A DNA stretch of 64,000 nt, from positions 2,480,001-2,544,000 of the forward strand of contig CAXXFH010000004.1 in the NCBI GenBank assembly GCA_963677085.2. Direction: 5' to 3'. Shown one piece after another: positions 35,708-45,100 of this stretch. The notes below the pieces were generated by a model that saw only the letters and a list, made by a program, of their open reading frames with translations, searched no databases and was not told the DNA's origin. This DNA comes from G963677085 sp963677085 (GTDB taxonomy: Bacteria; Planctomycetota; Planctomycetia; Pirellulales; Thermoguttaceae). Made by a program: the position numbers and the translations under genes. How positions within the stretch are numbered: the stretch's first letter is position 1; each line of letters begins with the position of its first letter.

Positions 35708-36691
35708 CTACCCCCCGCCGACTACATTCTGCGGTTGCCCCGCCAGGTAGGCCCGTACGTTTTCTACCGCGATGTCGAGTAACCGCGAGCGGGCCGCTCG
35801 GGTGGCCCAAGCGATGTGGGGAGTAATGAAACAGTTGGCAGCCGTGTAAAGCGGGTGGTCGGCCGGAGGCGGTTCGGTGGCCAACACATCGAGTCCCGCA
35901 CCGGCGATGGTGCCCGCGTTCAGTGCAGCGGCCAGCGCCGCTTCGTCGATCAACGGTCCGCGGCTGGTGTTGATCAGCAATGCCGTGGGTTTCATCGACG
36001 CCAAGCGTTCGGCATTGACCAACTTTTCGTTGTCGGCGGTCAACGGGCAATGCAGACTAACGACGTCGGCCTCGCGGAACACGCGGTCGAGATCGTCGAC
36101 CAGTTCGACGTTGTCCGCTAGCCCCTCGGCCGCGTTGCTCGCTCGTTTGGCGGCCACATCGTAGGCCAACACCCGCATGCCGAACGCCCGAGCGATTCGC
36201 CCCACCGCCTGACCGATCCGCCCGAAGCCGATCAGCCCCATTGTCTGGCCGTGGAGTTCCACGAGCGGATGGTCCCAGTAGCAGAAGTCGTCGCTTTGCG
36301 CCCAACGACCCTCGACCACCGTATGCGCGTGCTGTGCGACGCGTTGTGTCAGATTCAGCAGATGGGCGAAAACCATCTGCGCGACCGATTCGGTGCCGTA
36401 GCTGGGAACGTTGGTCACGACGATACCTCGCTCGGACGCCGCCTGGATATCGACCACGTTGTAGCCGGTGGCCAACACGCCCAGGTACTTCAGGCGGGGT
36501 AACTGTCGGATGACATCACCGCAGAAGACGGTCTTATTGGTCAGCACAATCTCGGCCGCGTCGGCCCGTTCGACGACCAACTCGGAAGGCGTAAACGAGT
36601 GGACGGTCACCTCGCCCAACGCGTGCAGGCCGTCCCAACTCAAATCGCCCGGGTTAAGTGTGTTACCGTCGACAATCACGATGCGCGTCAC
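35708..36691 (-). CDS. D-2-hydroxyacid dehydrogenase (glycerate dehydrogenase-like)
   Basis: A 327-residue NAD-dependent dehydrogenase. The catalytic domain is split around the Rossmann fold. It shows LGVLATGYNVVDIQAASERG, the nucleotide loop GLIGFGRIGQAVGRIA, LLINTSRGPLIDE, and GLDVLATEPP (Glu), then the catalytic His in FITPHIAWAT. This set matches hydroxypyruvate/glycerate dehydrogenases; the real substrate is unproved. GTG start at 36691 with GGGAG upstream. It follows aroH at 15 bp on the same strand, so they are likely one transcript. Confidence 0.9.
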   Translation of the reverse strand: MTRIVIVDGNTLNPGDLSWDGLHALGEVTVHSFTPSELVVERADAAEIVLTNKTVFCGDVIRQLPRLKYLGVLATGYNVVDIQAASERGIVVTNVPSYGTESVAQMVFAHLLNLTQRVAQHAHTVVEGRWAQSDDFCYWDHPLVELHGQTMGLIGFGRIGQAVGRIARAFGMRVLAYDVAAKRASNAAEGLADNVELVDDLDRVFREADVVSLHCPLTADNEKLVNAERLASMKPTALLINTSRGPLIDEAALAAALNAGTIAGAGLDVLATEPPPADHPLYTAANCFITPHIAWATRAARSRLLDIAVENVRAYLAGQPQNVVGGG

Positions 36692-36706
36692 GTTTTTCTC
36701 GCTCCC

Positions 36707-37147
36707 CTACCGACGGCTGGACTTGGCATCTTGATTCGAGTGCTCGGCGATCCAGGATTCGAGCTCATCCCAGTCGACCGGCGGAAGCTGATTGCGGTCG
36801 GGGCGAAGTCGGCCAGCATCTTTGACGTAAATGTGCACGATTTCGTCCTGCCGCTTATCCGTGTTCCAGTGCAGCAGAATTCGAATGCACTGCTTCAAAG
36901 ATCCCGGTACGTCGAGCTCGTTGCCGCACATCAAGGCCACATCGAACCAGCCCAACTGCCGGGCGGCCAGGGCAGGAAACTCGGCATCGAGGTCGTGGCT
37001 GGTGGTAAACGTGGCGCTGGCGACGTCCTCTTGCCGGATGCCGTTCTGTCGGATCATCAACGCGAGCAACTGTCGGGTGGCCGTCAGAATGTCCTCACCT
37101 GTATTACTGTCGGCGGTAGTAGCCCCGCGCACTCCTCGACACGGCAT
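36707..37147 (-). CDS. aroH: Chorismate mutase, AroH type
   Basis: A 146-residue monofunctional AroH-fold enzyme that turns chorismate into prephenate (Phe/Tyr synthesis). The family pattern is clear: RGVRGATT at residues 4-11, NGIRQEDVASATFTTSHDL, FPALAARQLGW and CGNELDVPGSLKQCIRILLH, and the C-terminal AGRLRPD. ATG at 37147 preceded by AGAGGAG. It is followed closely by the dehydrogenase. Confidence 0.95.
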   Translation of the reverse strand: MPCRGVRGATTADSNTGEDILTATRQLLALMIRQNGIRQEDVASATFTTSHDLDAEFPALAARQLGWFDVALMCGNELDVPGSLKQCIRILLHWNTDKRQDEIVHIYVKDAGRLRPDRNQLPPVDWDELESWIAEHSNQDAKSSRR

Positions 37148-37382
37148 TATTGTCTCCTCTCGAAGGAAAAATACATCCAGGCGGACAGAAATCGGCCGCG
37201 GCCGAACACTCCGCACGGCTGCTCAGTTTAACTGCCGGAAGATATTCCTTCCAGCAGCCCCGAAAGGGTCGCCCCCCCGCAGGTGGTGCCTGGCTGCGGT
37301 CGACAATGATCGGGGGGAAGGCTCACCCGGCGTAACCTACACTTCGGTTGGGGCTGGTGCCGTGTCAATAGCTTGCTTCGTG

Positions 37383-37441
37383 GGGTGCCACGGGCAGCTT
37401 GTCAGCCAGTGTTGAACACGGGCACACAAGCTGCCCGTGGC
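37383..37441. repeat. Family A repeat, copy A8
   Basis: GTGCCACGGGCAGCTTGTC at the left and CACAAGCTGCCCGTGG at the right are inverted, with the CAGCCAGTGTTGAACACGGG middle. Flanking sequences GTGTCAATAG and CAAATCAAACG are worn terminal regions. Confidence 0.7.
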
Positions 37442-37469
37442 TCTCACAAATCAAACGTTGGCCAGGCGG

Positions 37470-37548
37470 GTGCCATGCCCACGCTTGCGTGGGCATGCTT
37501 GAAGGGAGTACGCATTCATGCCCACGTTGCCGTGGGCATGGCACCCAT
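37470..37548. repeat. Family B REP-like doublet, reference copy B3
   Basis: Hairpin 1: CATGCCCACGC/GCGTGGGCATG. A spacer GAAGGGAGTACGCATT follows. Hairpin 2: CATGCCCACG/CGTGGGCATG, ending GGCAC. The outer GTGCCATG and CATGGCAC also pair, so the doublet folds as a whole, as in REP/BIME elements. Single-hairpin copies are at 12425, 38804 and 56827. Confidence 0.8.
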
Positions 37549-37619
37549 ACGTATACATCGGAAAAAGCATCTGGGGCATGATCGTGCAGCGGCGCGCTGC
37601 TCTAACGAGGACTTCTACC

Positions 37620-38720
37620 ATGGACAGCTTGGCCACTTATGCCTCAGCCGGCATCCGGCGCACGCTTCAGGCATACCTGACAACCAAGGCCCGACTCCGC
37701 AGCAAAGCCTTCTTCTGCAATGCCCTGGCAGGCAACTCGGATATCAACCTCTGTGTGAACTCCGATCTGACTGTGTCGTGTACCTGTCACGACATCGACG
37801 CCTCGGGTCACATTGGCGACCTGCGAGAACAGTCGGTCGAACAGATTCTCGACGGCCCGACCGCCCGGCGCTTCCGCGAAATGCTGGCCGAGGGCCGCTT
37901 GCCCACACCGCTATGCACACGCTGTTGTGACCTGCGGATGATCAACCGAAATCAAGCGGCCAAGCTCGTCGACATGTACCATACGCCCGACTTCATGATG
38001 GTCGAGAACACCAGTGCGTGTAATCTTCGTTGTCTGAGCTGTCCTCGCGAGAAAATACGCCAGATTCGATCGAAAGTCTCGATGTCGCTCGACGAGGTGC
38101 GCCGCGTGGCCACCGAGCTGAACGCTGCCGGCGTGAAACGGATTGCCTACTTAAACCAGGGCGAACCGTTTCTGTCGAAGAACATCCGCCGCGAATTGGA
38201 AATTTTGCGTGAGGTCAACCCGTCGTTCTGGATCAACACGTCGACCAACGGCCAGTACATCGACAGCGACGACAAACGGGAAGCGGCCCTGCTGATGGAT
38301 CGAATCCACATATCGCTCGACGGTGTCGATCAGCGCATGGTCAACCGTTACCAGCGAGGCCTCGACTTCGAGGCGGTCTATCACAACATGAAGGCCCTGG
38401 TCGAATACCGCGACGCCCGAGGCCGCCGCAGTCCGACGATCATCTGGAAGTATCTGTTGTTCCGGTGGACCGAAAGCCGGCGGCATGTGCTTCGGGCTGT
38501 GGAAATGGCTCGGGCGGCGGGTGTCGACCGTATCGAGTTCGACAAGACGGTGAGTCCCTTCTATGGCATGCCCATTCGCTCCTATCTGGGCTGGCTCAAG
38601 GGCATCGGCGAGCAAATCGACGGTGACCGGTGCGTAGTATTTCGCGCCGACACGCAGGAAACGGTTGCCGAAACCCAACGCAACGATTCGGAAGCCGAAG
38701 TCGTCGCGACCGACGTCTGA
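37620..38720 (+). CDS. Radical-SAM protein with N-terminal SPASM-like module
   Basis: A 366-residue enzyme. The radical-SAM cluster motif is CNLRCLSC (Cys134, 138, 141), followed by IAYLNQGEP, INTSTNGQY and MDRIHISLDGVD of a standard partial TIM barrel. Ahead of it, residues 33-103 carry Cys33, 45, 54, 56, 99, 102 and 103 with GHIGDLREQSVEQILDG. That is the usual signature of a SPASM auxiliary-cluster domain, which in most proteins follows the barrel. Start ATG 37620. Substrate unknown; no peptide precursor is apparent nearby. Confidence 0.82.
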   Translation: MDSLATYASAGIRRTLQAYLTTKARLRSKAFFCNALAGNSDINLCVNSDLTVSCTCHDIDASGHIGDLREQSVEQILDGPTARRFREMLAEGRLPTPLCTRCCDLRMINRNQAAKLVDMYHTPDFMMVENTSACNLRCLSCPREKIRQIRSKVSMSLDEVRRVATELNAAGVKRIAYLNQGEPFLSKNIRRELEILREVNPSFWINTSTNGQYIDSDDKREAALLMDRIHISLDGVDQRMVNRYQRGLDFEAVYHNMKALVEYRDARGRRSPTIIWKYLLFRWTESRRHVLRAVEMARAAGVDRIEFDKTVSPFYGMPIRSYLGWLKGIGEQIDGDRCVVFRADTQETVAETQRNDSEAEVVATDV

Positions 38721-38803
38721 GAATGTCGGCCGCCCCTGGGTTGCTTGCTCGCTGTGGTGTAGTGCGGTATGTTGACGACCATACCGTGTGACCATCCGTC
38801 GAC

Positions 38804-38832
38804 CATGCCCACGCAAGCGTGGGCATGGCACC
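38804..38832. repeat. Family B REP-like hairpin, copy B4
   Basis: CCATGCCCACGC pairs with GCGTGGGCATGG around AA. A single-hairpin form between the radical-SAM gene and the esterase gene. Confidence 0.75.
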
Positions 38833-38914
38833 CAGCCACCTATTTGCGCCCTGGTTTTGCACCCTAGCTGCCAAGTTCCGCTTGGCAACGCGCGAGAGAA
38901 CAAGGATCACCACC

Positions 38915-39805
38915 ATGAAGTCTTTTGTTTTTGTAACGCTTATCGCGAGTCTGTTGATGACCTGTTCCGTGTATGCTGCCGAGAAGCCGCCGACGTTGAA
39001 TGTCTGGCCGGGGACCGCACCTGGTGAAAAGGGCGATGTGGGCGAGGAACACTACATTCCCCCACGCGCAGAGGCTCGACCGGTGAAGCGGTTGACCGAC
39101 GTGACGCAACCGACAATCACCGTCTATCGCCCCAGCGATGAGAAGAACACCGGTGCGGCAGTGCTGATTTGTCCCGGCGGCGGTTATCACATCCTGGCCA
39201 TGGACCTCGAAGGCACGGAAGTGGCCGAGTGGCTCAACTCGATCGGCGTTACCGCTATTGTGTTGAAATACCGGGTGCCGCGGCGCAAGGATCGCCCGAA
39301 ACACGAAGCGCCCCTGCAAGACGCCCAGCGTGCGATGAGCCTCGTGCGGGCAAACGCGGCCAAGTGGGGCATCGACCCGAATCGCATTGGAATCTTGGGC
39401 TTCTCGGCCGGCGGGCACCTGTCGGCCACTACGTCGACAAACTTCGACCGTCGACAATATGACGCCATCGACGACGTCGATCAGGTAAGCTGCCGGCCCG
39501 ACTTCGCGGTGTTAGTCTATCCGGCCTATTTGCTCGAAGGCGAAAAATTCGCGCCAGAGATTCGTGTGAGTCCGCAGACGCCGCCGACGTTCTTCGTCCA
39601 CGCCGGCGACGATCGCATCAGTTCGGAGAACAGCGCACGAATGTACCTGGCGTTGAAGCAAGCCGGTGTGCCCGCGGAGCTTCACATCTTCAGCCGCGGT
39701 GGTCACGGCTTCGGCCTGCGCCCCACCGAAAACGCCTGCACCGGCTGGCCCCGTTTGTGCGAACAGTGGATGAAGGCCCAGGGGCTGCTGAAGGAGAGGG
39801 ACTAG
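38915..39805 (+). CDS. Exported alpha/beta-hydrolase (acetyl esterase/xylan esterase-like)
   Basis: A 296-residue exported hydrolase. Signal peptide: MKSFVFVTLIASLLMTCSVYAA. It shows VLICPGGGYHILA (oxyanion hole), the nucleophile elbow GFSAGGH, a likely acid in HAGDDRISSENS and the His in RGGHGFG near the C-terminus. This set is typical of BD-FAE-type acetyl esterases that remove acetyl groups from polysaccharides. Start ATG 38915; codons upstream to 38819 run through a repeat. Confidence 0.88.
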   Translation: MKSFVFVTLIASLLMTCSVYAAEKPPTLNVWPGTAPGEKGDVGEEHYIPPRAEARPVKRLTDVTQPTITVYRPSDEKNTGAAVLICPGGGYHILAMDLEGTEVAEWLNSIGVTAIVLKYRVPRRKDRPKHEAPLQDAQRAMSLVRANAAKWGIDPNRIGILGFSAGGHLSATTSTNFDRRQYDAIDDVDQVSCRPDFAVLVYPAYLLEGEKFAPEIRVSPQTPPTFFVHAGDDRISSENSARMYLALKQAGVPAELHIFSRGGHGFGLRPTENACTGWPRLCEQWMKAQGLLKERD

Positions 39806-39866
39806 AGGCCAGGGACTAGGATCGAGGGCAGGGAATCGGGGGCAGCGAATCGGGGGCAGGGACCAG
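39804..39866. repeat. G-rich short tandem intergenic repeats
   Basis: Repeats of the type AGGGACTAGAGGCCAGGGAC and CAGGGAATCGGGGGCAGCG. Related G-rich runs occur after other genes, such as 49524-49576, and in reverse as C-rich sequence at 63804-63834. Non-coding. Confidence 0.65.
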
Positions 39867-40097
39867 AGATTTCCAAGCCCAGCGGTTGCAGCCGCTGGGA
39901 CTACCGAATCCCGCCGCCACGAAAACGAGTTGCTTTCGCTGTCCTAGGGAATCCAACCCCTGGGCTTGGCGTTGGTGCGATCTCTCGCGTCTCCTCTCCC
40001 CCCACTTTTTATGGCCTCGTCGTGCGCTTCCCTTGCTCCGTACACTTCTGGTATAGCTAGGAGCAGTCATTGGGAAACGCCCGATAAGGAGCCGGCG

Positions 40098-41933
40098 GTG
40101 TCTGAGACGCAAATTGTTTTGGTGGGGATCACCTCGGTTCTTGCCCTGGGGATTGGCATCCAGTGGCTCGCCTGGCGAGTCCGCCTGCCGTCGATTCTTT
40201 TGCTGTTGATCGCCGGGCTGGCGGTGGGGCCCGGCCTGGGGCTGCTGCAGCCCGACGAACTACTCGGCCCGCTGCTGTTGCCCATTGTCTCGCTTTCGAT
40301 CGGCCTGATCCTTTTCGAAGGCGCGTTGGGCCTGAAGATGCGCGAATTGCGCGAGGTCGGTGGTGCGGTTATCGGCCTGGTAAGCGTCGGAGCTTTGTTT
40401 ACCTGGGTGCTAGCCGCCGGTGCTGCCTATTGGCTGCTGGGCGCCGGTTTTTCCGAAGCGGTGCTGCTGGGGGCGATTCTCGTGGTCACCGGGCCGACGG
40501 TCATCGGTCCGTTGCTGCAGCAGGTTCGCCCCACGGGTCCGGTGGGAAAAGTGGCCAAGTGGGAAGGTATCGTCATCGACCCCATCGGCGCGATCCTTGC
40601 CGTGCTCGTGTTCGAAGCCTTCCATGACGCCGAAGCCGTGGGCACCTACGCCGTGGCCCACGAAGCTGCGGTAAACCTTCTACGTACGATCGGCATCGGC
40701 TTCGCAACCAGCTTGATCGCCGGGGGGCTGATGTACGTCGCCCTGCGGCGCTATTGGATTCCCGATTTCCTGCAGAGTCCCGTTCTGCTGATGGTCGTCG
40801 TGCTCACGGTTACGGTCTCGAATCTGTTGCAGCACGAGTCGGGTCTGCTGGCTGTCACCGTCTTAGGAATCCTGCTGGCCAACCAGAAATCGGTTCCCAT
40901 CGAGCACCTCGTCGAGTTCAAAGAAAACCTCCGCGTGGTGCTGATATCCGGGTTGTTTATCATCCTGGCCGCGCGGATTCCCGTCTCCTCGCTCGAAAGC
41001 CTTCACGGACAAAGCATCGCCTTTTTGGCGTTTTTGATTCTTGTCGTGCGGCCCCTCTCGGTGTTCCTCTCGACAATACACTCCGGGCTGACCTGGAAAG
41101 ACAAAGTGTTTCTCGCCTGGATGGCACCGCGCGGCATTGTCGCCGCGTCGGTGGCTTCGGTGTTTGCGCTGCAGTCGGGCGGCTCGGGTAGCCTGCTTGT
41201 TCCCATCACGTTTCTGGTGATCGTGGTCACGGTTTCCATATACGGTCTGACTATCGGACCGTTGGCCCGGACGCTTGGTTTGGCCACGGCCAATCCTCAG
41301 GGCCTCGTGATGGCGGGCTCCAACTCGTTAGCCCGGGCGTTGGCCAGCGTCCTACAAAACTCGGGTTTCAAGGTACTGTTGGTCGACAGCAACCCGACCA
41401 ACATCAGCACCGCTCGAATGGAAGGGCTTCCCACCTGCTACGGCAGCATTCTTTCGGAACGTGTCTGGGAACAGATGGACTTGGGCGGCATGGGGTATTT
41501 TCTGGCCCTAACACCCAACGACGAAATCAATTCGCTGGCGGCCATGCACTTCAGCGATCTTTTCGATCGGGCAGGTGTGTATCAGCTTGCACCACCGAAG
41601 CCACGGACTCCCCGGGCGGAAACGACCCTGGAAAACCAACGTGGACGCCTCCTGTTTTCCTCCGAAGCCACCTACGGCTTTCTGCAAAGTCAGCTTGCCC
41701 AGGGCGCAGTGGTCAAAAAGACGAACCTCACCGAGGAGTTCGACTACGAGTCGCTGCGGACCCACTACGACGGGCAGGTTCTTCCGCTGTTCGTCATCAG
41801 CGAAAGCAAAAAGCTGACTATCTGCACGGTCACCGACCCCATCAAGCCGAAACCCAACGACACGCTCGTCTTCCTGGCCCAACCGGTCGACGAAACGCCA
41901 GAATCGAAGCCGGCGGAGTCGAAATCGGCATAA
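40098..41933 (+). CDS. Cation:proton antiporter with C-terminal TrkA-N-like domain
   Basis: A 611-residue membrane protein. The first about 400 residues form a Na+/H+-exchanger (CPA) fold with roughly 12 helices, with LLIAGLAVGPGLG, VVTGPTVIGPLL and IVIDPIGAILAVLVFE as core motifs. Residues about 407-500 are a TrkA-N-like nucleotide-binding domain (LVMAGSNSLARALASVLQNS, then LLVDSNPTNIS), partly degenerate. A TrkA-C-like tail follows. Exports Na+ or K+ for protons (family inference). The start is GTG at 40098, preceded by AAGGAG; the upstream reading frame is not used. Confidence 0.9.
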   Translation: MSETQIVLVGITSVLALGIGIQWLAWRVRLPSILLLLIAGLAVGPGLGLLQPDELLGPLLLPIVSLSIGLILFEGALGLKMRELREVGGAVIGLVSVGALFTWVLAAGAAYWLLGAGFSEAVLLGAILVVTGPTVIGPLLQQVRPTGPVGKVAKWEGIVIDPIGAILAVLVFEAFHDAEAVGTYAVAHEAAVNLLRTIGIGFATSLIAGGLMYVALRRYWIPDFLQSPVLLMVVVLTVTVSNLLQHESGLLAVTVLGILLANQKSVPIEHLVEFKENLRVVLISGLFIILAARIPVSSLESLHGQSIAFLAFLILVVRPLSVFLSTIHSGLTWKDKVFLAWMAPRGIVAASVASVFALQSGGSGSLLVPITFLVIVVTVSIYGLTIGPLARTLGLATANPQGLVMAGSNSLARALASVLQNSGFKVLLVDSNPTNISTARMEGLPTCYGSILSERVWEQMDLGGMGYFLALTPNDEINSLAAMHFSDLFDRAGVYQLAPPKPRTPRAETTLENQRGRLLFSSEATYGFLQSQLAQGAVVKKTNLTEEFDYESLRTHYDGQVLPLFVISESKKLTICTVTDPIKPKPNDTLVFLAQPVDETPESKPAESKSA

Positions 41934-42186
41934 CCCGGATTATTGCCGCTGGTCAGTCTCGTCGGCGTAACCTATGATTTAGCAACCGTTTGCAGTAGTC
42001 ACGACGAGCTTCCAGACGTCGCCATGGTCGGAATTTCGCCGTCCAGCGCGTTATATTCGTTTCGAAGGCGAGCCTAGTCGGGTGGAGGCGTGCGACCGTT
42101 CGCCGGCCAGGCATCCGCAAAGGCCCTCGATCGCCATCCGGCGCGCCGGCTCGTCGAGTGATCCATCCCGTGGAGCGACCCGACCA

Positions 42187-45100
42187 ATGGAAGAAATCCT
42201 CATCGTCGTGCTGGTCCTCACGGTCTTCCTGGCCATGGTTACACTGATTGGTCACGGTATCTGGGTACTTCTGGCCGCGCTGTTTGGCAGCGAGCGATCC
42301 GATAAAAACCCCACTCGACCGTGTCCCTTCTGTAGCCAATTGACCCCGCTGGGCAAACGCCGCTGCCAGTTCTGCGGCCACGAACTTCACACCGAACTGG
42401 CCAAGGAATTAGCCGACATTGAGGCCGTCGACCGGCAACTGCGGCGGTTTCGGTCGCTAGGGCTGATCGAGCGAAGCGAGGTGCAAGACTATTTGCGCCG
42501 CCTGAATGCCTACCAACGTCGTCTGCGCTTACTCGAATCGCCCGCGTCTGCCGACCCCATTTCACCGGATGCCACCGAGACGGGTGCCATTGAACCGGGT
42601 GCCGTCGACTCGGGTGCCGTCGACTCGGGTGTCAGTGGCGGTTTGCCCGCCGTTGCGGAAACAAGGGCAGACGAGCTGCCCGCGTCACCCGTGGCTCAAA
42701 TCATGGCAGAGTACGAGCTACAGCAGTCCGCTGCACTTTCACCGGCCGAAACCGACGACGAGCAGGAAGAACCCATCGTGGCCGAACTGGTCGATGTGGA
42801 CGCACCGATCAACGTGGTCGAACCGGTCGAGGAAGAATCGTCGATCCCAGAGCCGCTCACGTCGGAACCGTCAGCGCAGCGGCCGCCGGTCGTGGCACCG
42901 GGAGCCCGTGGCGACTTGCCAGTCGCTGGGGAAGCAAGGGCAGACAAGCGGCCCATGGCCCCCGATGTCCCCAGGGCACCACAGACCGTTGCCGCGATGA
43001 CTGCCGCCGCGCGACCGGCGCCGATGGTCGAACCCACGCCGGTGCGCAGACAGTCAGCGTCGCGACCGCCCGTGCCACGCCGTTCGATGGCCGAAATGCT
43101 TTCTGCCTTCATGGAAGAACACAATATGCGGTGGGGCGAGATGGTCGGTGGTTTGCTGATCATCGGCTGTTCGGCCGCGTTGGTGTTGAGTTACTGGAGC
43201 ACCTTGCAGCGGTTCGAATTTACACTGCCGCTGATCTTTGCGGCGATCACGGCGGCCGTGTTTGGCGTGGGCCTTTGGAGCTATCACCGCTGGAAATTGG
43301 AATCGACCGGCCGGGGCATGTTGATCATTGCCACGCTGTTGGTGCCGTTAAACTTTCTGGCCACTGCCGGCGGCGGTCCGTCGCAGCCGGTTTGGTCCTT
43401 GTTGAGCGGCGCGATGCAAATGGTCCTGCTTGGAATGTTCGCCTGGCTGACCGCCCAGGCGGCCGGCGTGTTGGTTCCTCGTGGACGATGGCTTATGTCG
43501 GCCGCCGTAACGGCCAACGCCGCGGCTGCTCTGGTCATTGGTCGTTGGATTGCACCCTCGATCACGCCCGACATACCGCTCGGCTGGATAACCGCCACGG
43601 CCTGTCTACCGGTGGCTGTGTTCTGCGGCGCGATTGCTGGCTACTGCTATGTTACACGCCGATTGCGCGCGTTGGGCACCGCCAAAGCTACTCAGGTGTT
43701 CACCCTGCTGGGTTTGGCCACGTTTTCGTTGGCCGTAAGCCTGGGGTTGCTCGGGGTGCTGGCCGCCAGGTCGCTCACGGCGGCCACCGTGCTCGATGCC
43801 CTGGCCGTTCCCCTGGCTCTCGCTGCCATGCCGCTGACGGCGGTCGGCCTGTTGGTGCGGCAGCGCACCGTGGCCAATGCCAAGCTGGAAGCCTACCGCA
43901 CGGCCGGCACAACCGTGGCACTGCTGGGCATGGCCGGCCAACTGGCGTCGTTGCTGTTGGCTTGGCCCCATCCGGCCGGGCTGATCGCCGTCGGCACTCT
44001 CAACGCCGTGGCCCTTACGGTAGCCGCCATCCGCTACCGCATGTCCGAGCTGCACGCCGGGGCGATTGCCTGCCTAACGCTCGTTTACGTGGTTGGTTTT
44101 CAGACGATTTACCACCACGGCCCCTGGATGTTTGCCGACTCGGCCCAAGCCGTCGCGATGCTCGCGCACCTGCTGGACGCTTCCAGCGGCACGGCCCTGG
44201 CAGGGCTGTTCGTTCTGCTGGCCGTGATCTCGGAAGCCTTTGCACGAACTGGCTACCGCCGCGATGGGTTGATCTACGCAGCCGGTGCCGGTGTGGTGGC
44301 TGTTGCCGGCCTGCTGCTGGTCACTTACCACGGGCTGGCCGGCGGGGGCGACGCAGTGCGGGCGTCGATCCTCTACACCCTCTACGGGACCGTGGCGCTC
44401 GGCCTGGCCGCCCGGTGGCGCCGGATTGAAGCAAGTTACCTGGGCCTGGGCCTTTTGACGATCGCCCCGCTGTGGGCTGCTTGGCGTGCGACCGAACCGG
44501 TTATGCCGCCCTGGGCCATGCTGTTTGCGGCCGAGGCCCTGTTGTTGGGCATTGTGGCCACGGTGCTTGTCTGGTGGACGGCGCGACAGAGTGGCCGGCA
44601 ACTGCGAGACCGGCAACTGCGGCGTTTGATCGTTCGGATGTACGACCGGCCGTTGATGCACACGGCCCTGGCGTTGACGGTTGCCGCAGTGGTCGTCTTG
44701 CCGTTCGATTGGGCGCTCGACTGGATCACTCCCGGCAGCCTGGCGTTGCTGGCCGCGGCGTGGCTCGTGTTGGCCGTTCGCCGTCGCAGTCCGGAACTGT
44801 TTGCTTTGCACCAGGGGGCGCTGGCCGTGGCCTGTGTGGCCGGCACCATGACCTGGCTGCACGTTGGGTTGGGCAGAGCGCCGTCGGCAACCATGCTGCT
44901 CTCGTCGTCGGCCCTGGTGGCCTACGGCATCGCGTTGGCTACCTTTGCGCTGTTCTGGATCTTGGTTCGACTGGCCCTGCGCCGCAGCGCGGCCGCAGAT
45001 CTGCTTCTGAACCCCAGTTGGCCGATGGGCCGCCGTTGGCTCTCCGTCGACCGAGTGGTGTGCCACACGGTAATCTGGTCGCACCTTGCCCTGTTGGCGT

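Larger units (their letters stand above)
37148..37619. other. 472-bp intergenic region with family A and B repeats
   Basis: Between aroH and the radical-SAM gene, which are divergent. It contains family A copy A8 (37383-37441) and the family B doublet B3 (37470-37548). Promoters for both genes should be here; none is clear. The in-frame codons upstream of 37620 run through the B repeat and are not taken as coding. Confidence 0.6.

Noticed and set aside
42082..42186. N-terminal extension of the giant membrane protein to 42082
   Set aside because: The segment is Arg/Ser-rich and precedes a natural membrane-helix start at the ATG 42187.
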